From contig NC_060208.1 in assembly GCF_021130785.1 (NCBI RefSeq), forward strand, positions 53,173,501 through 53,237,500: a stretch of DNA of 64,000 bases, in the 5' to 3' direction. The notes below the pieces were generated by a model. It did no database searches, was not told where the DNA came from, and worked only from the letters and a program-made list of their open reading frames with translations. The position numbers and the translations under genes were made by a program. Of this stretch, positions 12,581 to 22,817 are shown one piece after another. This DNA is from Homalodisca vitripennis (lineage: Eukaryota > Arthropoda > Insecta > Hemiptera > Cicadellidae). How positions within the stretch are numbered: position 1 is the first letter of the stretch; each line of letters opens with the position of its first letter.

Positions 12581-13658
12581 TATATATAAATTACATTTTC
12601 TACCTGGATGTTAAGGATGCAGCACAATTAAGTTGATTTCATTAAATCTTGATTGTACAACGTATTTAATTACAGTACATGCAATTAATCTTGTCTACAT
12701 ACAAATAAACCAATACAACAGAGTATCGAAAGACCCAACAAGACATAAGGAAGTCTAATGTAACAAATTAGCCTCGTTACATGCAAAGGCGTTGCCAGAA
12801 AATATTCTAGAGTGGATTAAACATCTAGGGAGATTTAAAAGAGCCATACTCGCAAAATTTAGAAAATATTTGGTTTAAAAGTGTATTCTTAAGCAAATTG
12901 TACTTTTTTAAATCTGCTTACTCACTCATATTTGATTACGGCCCACGAGGAGCTCGTGTTTCACAAGACCGCACGACTTGTTCAGTAGCAGGAATCGTCT
13001 GTAAAGAATTTTTGAAACTGCAGTAAAATAGTTTAAGTGGAACTAAAAGTATTGTGTAGTACTCAAGATTCTACAAGCCGGTTATAATAGTGGTGGGTAC
13101 ATCAGTTGCTAGTATCATTATAAAGAGTGCCTTAATAAACAAATATTTATTTACTGATATTTTAACCTATTATCATAAAATATTTTTGGTTTATTTCAGG
13201 CTGAGGCAATTTAAATAATTGTTGTTAATAATATTTATTTTTTAAGTAATTCTTGTTATATTATATAAAGCTACTTAATGTAAAAAAGTACATTTGTAGA
13301 AATAAAACTAAAATAACTTAAAACGAGTATTGAGTAATGAGTTTTAATTATTTGGGATTTTAGGTTAACACACTCGTAAATAAATAATCCTTACTAATAT
13401 AACTATAGGTCCATGTTGGGTAACATAGTGAATCAGTCTTGAACTAACACAGCAATTTGATTTTTCTGTCTGTAGGTAACGATCATTGACGACGGTATTG
13501 AGTATAGTTTCAGTTAATGTGCAGCGCAACAACGGCAGTAAAGTTGACAGCACCACCTACCATCATTGAGGTTGCAACTATCAATATCAGACAACCGTTA
13601 CGTCGCCTAAGCGCAACCGTTCCAAAACAACTGTTCCGTGGTATTTTACCAATACCTA
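12171..13658. mobile_element. Possible hAT-like element with degenerate 8-bp target duplication
   Basis: The left tip TAGGCATTGTCTGCAACAG and the inverted right tip TAGGTATTGG (followed by ACCACGGAACAG) share TAGGYATTG and AACAGTTG. The flanking octamers ATCCCTAG (12163-12170) and TTCCATAG (13659-13666) match at six of eight positions. No transposase is recognisable inside. Similar AACGGTT-rich sequence also lies just left of it (12110-12170), so the call could instead reflect two neighbouring copies. Confidence 0.35.
12525..12578. repeat. (AT)n microsatellite
   Basis: Uninterrupted alternating A/T of about 54 bp. Shorter AT tracts occur near 32430, 40255 and 45990. Confidence 0.95.
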
Positions 13659-13666
13659 TTCCATAG

Positions 13667-16194
13667 TCATGGCAGTTGTAGAACGAAACATCATTCTCTA
13701 TTATTGTGATTGCATTGCGTCAATAAACAGGAAAACTATGTTGATTTCGATATCTCTGGGAAGTCCCAATCGTCACCGCAATAACAGTCATGTGACGGGC
13801 GGGAGTAGCTAAGGGTTAGAGACTTACATATATTATAAAAGACCACAAAGTTGATAAGACAATGCTGTAGACTGAGACAGCGAACACCACAGTGTGAGGT
13901 TACGGCAAAGGTTATAAACATACAGCCTAAGATACACAATAGGCTTACATACTTTGTAGTTAACATTATCAGAGGAGTACAGCTTTAACCCGAGGTATGA
14001 GATATGTTACTTGAGAGAACTCTACTAAAAGATTAGGAATCAAGTTTATTGATCAATCATTAATTAAGAACTTCAGTATTGCAACTGAACCGTGAACTCT
14101 ACTAGTCCATATCACATAAAAATATATGGTATTTATTTACAATACCGTGACCATGAAAAATGGACTTTTTTTCATGGGTTGGGCATTTATAGCCAAGTAT
14201 TATTATCACAGGTGCATATAAACTGGGGGGAAAGTATATTATTGTATTATATTGATGCCTTTCGGGCATTATTACGTTAAAAATGGAAAATAACCGACAA
14301 AATTTTGTCGAACAACACTTGGAGGGTTAAGGATCAGGGGCATCACGTGATCTGGGATTCGACTTTTGCAAGCTCGAGTTAATTTTTTTTCTAAAAGAGC
14401 AAGCAGTGCGCAGCACTGCGCAGCGGGCAGGCATCGTTGACAGAATTAACGTACTTGTCAGCATCATTTCAGTAAAATTGCCAGAGATACTGTCAAAAAC
14501 AGAGTTTTCAAAAAATCGTAACTCCTTTGATTTTCGTTGCCGACGAATTTTTTCTTCACTATTGTTTTCAGGAAAAATTGTAGTTTTCAGGGGAAAAAAA
14601 TGAACATACCTTTCCATGGTCACGTTATTGTAAATTGATACCAAATATATTTATCTAAAGTTAATTTATCATGATTATTGTTATTTACTATGCCCACGTT
14701 ACCTAAAACAGTAAGAAATAACCGTTGAACATTTTCAGTGAATTGCTCTTTGCTATAAAATAATTAAATGCAGTTTAATAAGCGGCCACCAACACAATGG
14801 AATCTATATATTATTAACATTCATGTCAATCTAAAAATACAGAAATCAAAATAAGGACCAAATTATGGAATAGTTATTTCAAATAACAATATACTTCTGA
14901 TAGTTTTAAATCTTAAAAATAAATATATTGATGATAAATATAAAAAACTATACCTGTAAGATGTTACAAACAAAAACATTTACTATCGTAAAGGATAAAC
15001 GTGTGATTTAAACTCTGTTTGAGCAGCGTAAGATTACTTTAGCCAATCTGAAATGGTATTTCTGCATGTACTGATGTTGTAAAATCTACATTCATTATTT
15101 AAAAGTCATAGTTTGTTTGATTTCAACTAAAATAGTAGCCTACATGATTTTTTGTATATATTCATAATACCAAATTTAGAATATTCAAAAAGTCTTCTCA
15201 AGTGTTTTTTTTTTTTTTTTTCAACTTTGTGTTCTGACTTTTCTTGCAGCAAATCATTATTAGATTTCCACTTTTAATTCTAGTTTTCATCTCCTCACAA
15301 CAAACAGAATACCTCGGATTTGAAGGAGCAACTTGTAACCATTTAAAACATTGTTCAATTGTTAAAATACATTTAGAGGCAATAACTGCATGTTTATTTG
15401 CTTTTGTTCTTGCCGATGTCACTAACCTGCTCAGTACGTAAATGAAATAAAAACATTTCAAACTGAAAATTAAAAAATAATGTGAGGAGGATTTTTTAAT
15501 AATAATGAAAATTAAAATATAAATATTTACCCTGATATTATTTTTGTTAAATAAATTTGGTAATTGTATACTCATGTTTTCATCTTTTGACACTGAGATA
15601 TGTTATTTGCGAAAAAAAAAAGAAAATAGTCATTAGGAATGCCTTATGTGTCGGAAAGTCATGTAAGCCAAGATAGCCATTTAAGCAGTCACATGTAAAT
15701 ATATTGTATGCCTTACTGTAAGGTTATTTGTAACCTGGCCAGCCAGTCTGCTTTTAGTTGAGTCAGTGGTTAATAATGGTACTGCCGGTTTGAGGCATTC
15801 ATAGTCTGTTACACAAGGTAAATATTCTAGATATTCATGATCAGATCAAATATAATTGATCTTCAGCCAGCAGTGGGGCTAGCGTAGTTGCTGCCCCCAT
15901 ACTGCTGATAAGAACGAAAAAAATCCCTTTAGATAGTACCTGTCAGGAATTCCAGAGGGTCAAATCGTCAATTTATATAATAAAGTGGGGTTAATGCATT
16001 TATATCTGAAATTTAGACACTAAGCAGTCGTATGTATCAAATGTTTCCTTATTATGCTTGGTTAGTTTATATAATAATATTCAATAATAATTTTCTTTCT
16101 GGGTATTAAGCACTTTTCTATTTTTTATAATTCAACACCAGTGTAGTTTTGTAAACATTGACCTAACACCATCAATATCAAGAAAGTTTCCTCA
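13667..16194. other. No gene seen
   Basis: Both strands contain only short open frames without recognisable motifs. A small GC-richer patch at 14400-14440 holds a GCGCAGCACTGCGCAGC palindrome-like run; its origin is unknown. Confidence 0.4.
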
Positions 16195-16689
16195 TTGGTG
16201 AATGGCATATTTGACGGACAACAATACTCCGTGCTCTCAGAATGCTCCGTAAAATTTCTTGGCCTTATTATTGACTGCAATTTGTCTTTCCATCTCCATA
16301 TAGAGCATGTATGTAGGAAGCTGAGTCAGGGTATTTTTATGCTCAGAAATCTGGCTCGTTTCGCATCAACTGAAATTCTTACTGCTACTTATTATGGCAT
16401 CATTTATCCATTCATATCTTACGGGGTTTCCATTTGGGGTTCCGAAAGCACCAAAACTAAGTCTGTGTTTAGGTTTCAAAAGAAAGCTTTAAGAATAATT
16501 TGTCATGTCCCATCCAGAACCTCATGTGCTAACCTTTTTTCCTCCAACAAACTTTTAACTTTTCCTTCCATTTATATTCTGGAAACCTTATCATTTCTTC
16601 ATAAAAACTTTCAATTACTACTTTTAAGCAAAATTAATCAGGTTGGGCCAACCGTACGCACCTTTTTTATAATAGATGTTCGAAAATGA

Positions 16690-18658
16690 GGCCATCATTA
16701 TCAATACATTTTTGCAGCACGTTTGTGTATTGCTTTTGTTGCGTTTCTTAATTTTTCAGGACTTCCCTGTATCTGCACAGCCGAATCCATAATACGGGCA
16801 ATTAATTCATCACGAGAATTCACTTTTGTCTTGTATACAATGTCTTTCATCCATCCCCAGATGCAATAATCCAATGGAGATAGATCTGGTGATCTTGGTG
16901 GCCAAGGATGAGGCCCTCCACGACCAATCCAGTGTCCAGGAAATTGATGATTTAAGTAAGCAGAAACGGCACGTGAAAAGTGGGGAGGTGCTCCGTCATG
17001 CTGGAAGTACAAATTTTGTCTGAGATGTAAAGGAACATTCTCTAACAGCTGCGGCAACTCTTCTTGAAGGAAATGCAAATAGAAACTCAGCATTTAGGCG
17101 TCCAGGTAATATGAAAGGTCCAATCAGCCGATTGTGCAAAAGGCCACACCAGACATTGACGCTAAATCGGTGTTGAAAGTTCTGTTCCACTACCTCATGT
17201 GGATTTTCTTCTGCCCATGAGTGTTCATTGTGCAAGTTATTGACACCATCCCCGAGTGAATTGTGCCTCATCCGTAAACAAAATACGCTTGTAGAGTTGA
17301 TTATTAATATTCAAAAAGTTGCAAAACTCCAAGCGAAGCGGACCATCCCCTAGCTGCAGATGTTGAACCTTTTGTTTATGAAAACGGATAAAATTTGTTT
17401 CGATTAAGTGACCTCCACACCGTTGACTGCGAAACTCCTATCCGCCTAGAAATACGTCGTGTACTTACACCTGGACTGCGATGAACAGCATTTAATAACA
17501 ATATCATCATCAAGTTGGACAGCTCGTTCATAATTGGTTCTAGTACTTGGTAGTGATCCTGTTTCCCGAAGAGTACGAAAAAGTTCCTGAAATTGTTTTG
17601 GTATATGGAATCCTCCTATTAGGGTAACGTAGTTCATATTCTTCTACAGCAGCGCTCTAGCATTACCATTACAGTAACCCAAAATAAAAACCATATCAGC
17701 GTATTCCTCTGATGTAAATAAGTAAGGCATTTTTTCGCTGAATAAACAATCGAATTATAACTCACTGAAAAATTGCATTTAATAACACGATTCACAGAAC
17801 CGATTTCCTGCTGTAGCTTGCAAAACACCACTAATACACAGTTCTAACGTAACAGTACAGAATACCATTGTTGATCAGCTGTTATTCGTGCGTTACCAAA
17901 CTTAGAAATTAATAAAACAAAAAACTGCATTTCAATGATGTAGTAAACAATAATGGGAAAATGTTTGCTTCATTTATTTTTCGAACATTTGATGTAAATG
18001 TTTATTAAAAAATAAAATACAACGTAATAAAACATGATATTTTTATTTACAAAACAAATTTATTTAACAGTTAATCTTGTTTTCTCAATTTATCTCATCA
18101 TTAAGGAACAAACATTTTGTTTTTGTTTTATTTTAAACTAAATACCGTACGGTATTTCTTTACAGCTAGTACTGTATTATACTGAATAAAATCGATTTTT
18201 TGGTACTTATTTCTGTTTTATTTTAGACTTTGATTATATCAATTTTCTCAGAATTAAATTCTCTACAATTAATGTTTGTTGATTTTATGTATTTATTACC
18301 AATTTAACAAAGTTATTGTACATCAAACTTAAAAAAAACATTGTTTCGTTGCCCCAATTTTTTGCATTTAACCCTGAATCCCTCAAAAACTACTACAGGT
18401 ACAGTTCTGAAACCTATTTTATTAGCTTTATCAGGTAAAAATACATAAAGAATCCACGATATTTCTTACTTAATTAACCTTTCCAAAAGTTCAGTATGGC
18501 TTTATTTTACTCTTTACCCAGGAATTTAGGTGAAATCTTTCGCTAGCTGTAACTCGCTAACGAAGCGTTTTCGGACCTATGTTTGTATAACATTTTTTCA
18601 TTATTTTTACTAGTACAATGTGCTGTAGAAGTGGGGGGAGAACTTCATGAATCACCCT
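16690..18658 (-). mobile_element. Tc1/mariner-superfamily element (41-residue aspartate spacing)
   Basis: The insert lies between the two reverse-transcriptase halves. Its right end reads CATGAATCACCCTG then TA, so the element tip on the minus strand is TACAGGGTGATTCATG, a common mariner-type end with TA target. Short inverted sequences ATGTTCGAAAA occur at 16677 and, inverted, near 17977. The left border is unresolved; the stretch 17990-18640 may belong to this element or be a second insertion. Confidence 0.6.
16701..17730 (-). pseudogene. Broken mariner-like transposase with DUF4817-type N-terminus
   Basis: The ATG at 17730-17728 opens MPYLFTSEEYADMVFILGY, typical of the helix-turn-helix (DUF4817-like) N-terminus of these transposases, followed by LFRTLRETGSLPSTRTNYER after a frame change. 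The catalytic part at 17093-16701 is one clean frame: QHDGAPPHFS, then WPPRSPDLSPLDYCIWGWM. There are 41 residues between the aspartate of QHDG and that of SPLD, matching DD41D-type mariner relatives. Several frameshifts and stops between 17270 and 17730 disable it. Confidence 0.75.
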
Positions 18659-19004
18659 GTATATGGAACAAGAAGTAAACCCAGATGCATTATGAATATC
18701 CCGCCACACTCCACCTCATTTTTTGAAAATCATTTAAAATATTCAGCAGTAATTCTTTTTAACAGTCTTCCATTAAGCTTAAGATTAGTCCAAGATTACA
18801 CAGTTTTTAGAAAAAAATTGAAATGGTTGTTGATCGAGAAGGCTTACTATTCTGTTAAGGACTTTTTAGCTGATAAGATAGTGTAAACTTGAAAAAGTAA
18901 AATTATTTTATTGAGAGACATTATTATATTTTGTTATGATTTGTTGACTTGGCATATACATTGTTAACTCTGTCTACATGCTGAATAAAGAATTTGAATT
19001 TGAT

Positions 19005-21606
19005 ACTTGTGACTTCATGGACACAGCACAAAACTGACTTGACTAATTAAAGGAAATAATATCTGATAAAACAAAATTATTATTTATCATTTCTCGTCAT
19101 TTATCCTAAACTTGTTCGAAAAGGTTCAATAGTTGTTACAGATAAGCTTGTCCATACTGGTAGAAAGTAACTGAAGGTACACACGCGTTTAGATTAATTA
19201 AAAACATAGCAGGCATTGCCATTTGGTTTGTTATCAAACAAGCCCATCACAGGTCGCTAATAGATATATTGTTATCAGCATTTAAATTTGATATGAATTT
19301 GGACTTTTAGTACATGGTACCTCTCATTATACGGAAAGTGTTTTAAAAACAAGTTGTAAACATTTTTTTGGGATACCCTTACGCAAAGGTAAGAGAACAC
19401 ATTGGTGTACTTAATGCAACAAAACATCATGGTAATTGTATTTTTGCGCTATTTCTCAACCATCCAAGATAACAGAAAATTTTAAATACAAAAATTGTTA
19501 GTTTTAAGAGAGCAATTTATAGGTATAATGAAAGTCATGTCTTGCTGTTTTACATTGTTTAAAGTTTGTAATTTCCTAAATTTTAATTATTTTTAAAAAT
19601 TGAAAATTTCCTGAAAAGTGACATCTGTCACGTATTTTTAGAGAGTACTCTGTGGTAACCTTGGATTTGCTAACATGTTAACAAGGTAATTGTAATAACA
19701 TCTGTGAAAACAGATATTATTTGACATTTTGGATCACCTTTGTACAAGAAGCGAATAAATTAAATTTTTTTTAATGACCATTGAAAAGAGACCTTTAAAA
19801 TGTGGTACAACCTACCTATTTGAAAATCTTTAAAAAATTCCAGCTGTCCCCTTCCCCCCCAAAAGTGCTATTTTGGAGGTTTTTTTGTGTTAAAAATTAT
19901 TTTTCCAAACTTTTAGGAATGAAATATGGAGGTTTTCATTAAAATGAAAAAGGTTGGTTTCTTGGTTCAGCCACTATGTATTGCAGACGGCTGGTCTTTA
20001 TCATCCTGCATTTATGTGGTATGCAATAGATATAAATACAATATGTGTTATCAGATTTAAATTGCAAGTTACAATTATTGTACAACTGATAAGACAATCC
20101 CATTATGTATTTTGAGTTTTTACTGTATATCTGTATGTAGAGTGAGCAAATTACATGTCAAATATTATTGAAGTCCAAAAAATCTGCCAGTTTTTAGAGC
20201 GCTTTAAAATTAATTCAATGTTTTTCTATGACAATGTTGGAAGTTCCCCCCCCCCCCAAACATGTCCCTAAAAGAAATTTGAGAATCTAAAACTTATTTG
20301 TAAATCTATAACCAAAAGGCTTTAATTTGACATGGTGATCGTTGATTTTGATACAATATTAAGGGCGGCGGACTGTTCACAAAAATCGTCTTCGTAATAT
20401 ACATAGTTTTCATGGTTTTTGCTTCATTCATTCTCGAGATATTACACTGAGCTTTGGTCACTGTCAACTAAATCCATGAAGGGACATGCACAATAATTGA
20501 TCTCTTATCTATATACTAATAAATTGATGCAGCGGAGTATAGAAGAACCCTATATGGAACTCTTACTAAATATAACATAATTAATCTCAGTTTGTTTAAA
20601 ATTTTGTTTACTCTTGGATTTTCTTTTTGCCATCATGGTTATCCATAAGATCAATGTAAAGTTTGATTGGTTAATTTTCCAAGTGACATTTCGACTACGT
20701 TATTTATCAGAGTAAATGTTCTGGGATGGATTTGCTGTTATCTTAAAGTACTGATAATATTAATACAACACCATATTATGAGTAGTGTGACCTTTGCACA
20801 ACATATTGTATAATCTATGTGAAGAGGTATTATCATTGTCTCATTAGGTCACAACTGAGTGCACTGCAATATTTCAGACAATCTCTAAGTACGGTTGTGC
20901 AACCGAGTTTTATACACGTAATGTAGCTATGGTGGGAAGGGTTGATTCAATGTAAATGTTGAGTTTGTTCCAGTTCACCTTCATCTTAGTGCAGTGTCTG
21001 AAATCTGATGATGTCATAGACTTGACTTCTGACATCCGAGACATGTTCGCTTGAAGAAATCAAAAGAAAGTCGGTGATGAAGAAGCTAAAATACATTACT
21101 AATTAATACATCACATGTCATTATTTATCAGTACTTTCAACATATATAAAACTGTATTACTATGACTTGCAATCTGATTCAGAATACATCTTTGCTCAGT
21201 CTATGTATATTTTCTCCTATGTGAGGTTAATACCATAAAAACCTAATTTTATACTCATTATATAGACTTTCAACACAATTATTACCTCAGGAAAATTTCT
21301 CCTAGGTGGATGTCTTCTTTGTTCTAACAAAAGAAGAAGCATCCCTTGAATCTTTAGAGATGCTTTCATTTTTTGCCCTGAAGACATGTAGTGTATTGCA
21401 TTTTTGGACAATATTATACTAAATTTCATTAGTCAAACTGATTTTATATCTTTTTAAGGAAAATAAATTAGCATTTACTGGTAACATTTGGAGTTTCAGA
21501 TCAGGAGTTACTCTATTGATATGATATGCATCCGTCTTTGTGTAATTTTGATTGCCTTCATCAGGTTTAAATAATTATTTTATTTTATGTGTTTCAAAGT
21601 TGTTGT
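19005..21606. other. No gene seen
   Basis: AT-rich sequence without a supported gene. It has C-runs near 19850 and 20245 and a dispersed-repeat-like segment near 20620-20660 (see 7970-8030). Confidence 0.4.
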
Positions 21607-21686
21607 ATGGATACTCTCAATATTGAAACTATTGTTTCAGAACTTGAACTGATTACAGTCACCAGGAAAAAATATCTGCTTACAAG

Positions 21687-22817
21687 ATGCCACAGTACCT
21701 GATTCTCCTTAGTCTAACAACGTTGCAGAACCTGATCCAATACAAACAGGAATTGCAATCAAACTCCATGAAGCCTGGTCATTACTTGAAGAAGAATTTA
21801 GATTTACTACTTCAGAAAGGAATAGATATTAAAAACACCACAGTTGAGCAGTTTCTACAACTTTTACTGTCAACTAAGAAGACTATTTGCTTTGCAGAGT
21901 CCGAAGTCGTAGGTGACGGTTCAGACTGGAATTACTCTGAGTTAAAGATTCTGGGTGAGATCAGTATTGCTATGGCAACAGAGGTGTATGACAATGGAGT
22001 TTGGGGCATCTATGAAAAAACATTTAGAACTCACGAGCCGCCAATTTCAGCCACTTTGGTTTTCACACCTGGTCCTTTGCTGTATGGATATAACTTCCGG
22101 GGAACAACTCCAGACCTAGATGATATTTATGAAAGAGGACAAATAGATCAAAACAAGTACACAAAATTGATTGAACGGAGACTGTTGCCTGTCTTACTAT
22201 ACATAAACGAAAGTGCAAAAACCCAAGGAAAGAAAGCTATTGTGGTGCTTCCTGGTATTGGTTGTGGAGCTTTTGCAGGAAACTTTAAAGGGTCAATGGG
22301 TGAATTCCTTAACAAAGCTCTCCAGACAATATTGGAGGAGTTTGGAATACATTTTAAAAATATTGTTTGTGTTCGATTTGACCCTTTTGATGAATGCACG
22401 GACTTCGAACGAATTATACAAGGTGTGAAATATCGAGTAAGAAGGAACATCGGACCAATGGGTAAATCACAATTATGCTGCGTCACTGATTATGAAGAAA
22501 CTGAGGGCGAATTCACTGATTGCACCTTCTACAAAGTTGTCGCCTGGGACCATGTCTCACTTCCCGGCAATGACTACTTTAAAGGAAGTCGTAATACAGA
22601 CGATGGCGTGACGGGAGCTGCCACTAACTCAATGGAACTCATTACAAATGTCAAGGGAAGATATGTCAATGGTTACTACTTGCCTCCAGAAGGTTATCGC
22701 ACATGGGAAGGTGTTGCAAAGAAGCATAAAACTAAACTTACTGCAGATGGAAATGTGAAAGTTGCCACACACAATGGAATTTTGGTTGATTTGAAGGACA
22801 TCTCCGAAAACAAATGA
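21687..22817 (+). CDS. Macrodomain-like protein, intronless, possibly of bacterial origin
   Basis: A 376-codon uninterrupted frame, the longest non-transposon frame in the window. Residues 63-85 read TKKTICFAESEVVGDGSDWN. Residues 185-199 read IVVLPGIGCGAFAGN, like the nucleotide-binding glycine loop of macrodomains, with a preceding strand TLVFTPGPLLYG (123-134) and a following strand ending VRFDPF (229-234). A second conserved-looking block, AWDHVSLPGNDY then SRNTDDGVTGAATNSM, lies at 286-316. From memory this combination resembles uncharacterised proteins of intracellular gammaproteobacteria such as Legionella relatives; I could not check. No intron, signal peptide or membrane segment is evident. 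The first 45 or so residues are doubtful: upstream frames 21607-21699 and 21713-21829 look more protein-like, so the true start may be displaced or the 5' end broken. Substrate and role are unknown; ADP-ribose-related binding is inference. Confidence 0.65.
   Translation: MPQYLILLSLTTLQNLIQYKQELQSNSMKPGHYLKKNLDLLLQKGIDIKNTTVEQFLQLLLSTKKTICFAESEVVGDGSDWNYSELKILGEISIAMATEVYDNGVWGIYEKTFRTHEPPISATLVFTPGPLLYGYNFRGTTPDLDDIYERGQIDQNKYTKLIERRLLPVLLYINESAKTQGKKAIVVLPGIGCGAFAGNFKGSMGEFLNKALQTILEEFGIHFKNIVCVRFDPFDECTDFERIIQGVKYRVRRNIGPMGKSQLCCVTDYEETEGEFTDCTFYKVVAWDHVSLPGNDYFKGSRNTDDGVTGAATNSMELITNVKGRYVNGYYLPPEGYRTWEGVAKKHKTKLTADGNVKVATHNGILVDLKDISENK

Larger units (their letters stand above)
16195..19004 (+). 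mobile_element. Non-LTR retrotransposon 3' half, split by a mariner insertion
   Basis: Plus-strand 16195-16650 encodes the end of a CR1/jockey-type reverse transcriptase: VKFLGLIIDCNLSFHLHIEH, then KLSQGIFMLRNLA, YYGIIYPFISYGVSIWG and FQKKALRIICHVPSRTSCA. The same protein resumes at 18647-18886 with YGTRSKPRC, ILFNSLPLSLR and KLKWLLIEKAYYSVKDFL, ending in a stop. A 3' tail with AATAAAG and AATTTGAATTTGA follows near 18980-19004. About 2 kb of mariner-type DNA separates the two halves. The 5' part (endonuclease, YADD box) is missing, so this was a 5'-truncated copy before it was interrupted. Confidence 0.75.

Noticed and set aside
14327..14644. Overlapping 105- and 65-codon frames
   Set aside because: No recognisable motif or splice context on either strand.
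15198..15593. 131-codon minus-strand frame
   Set aside because: Begins and ends in low-complexity A/T runs and shows no domain-like pattern.
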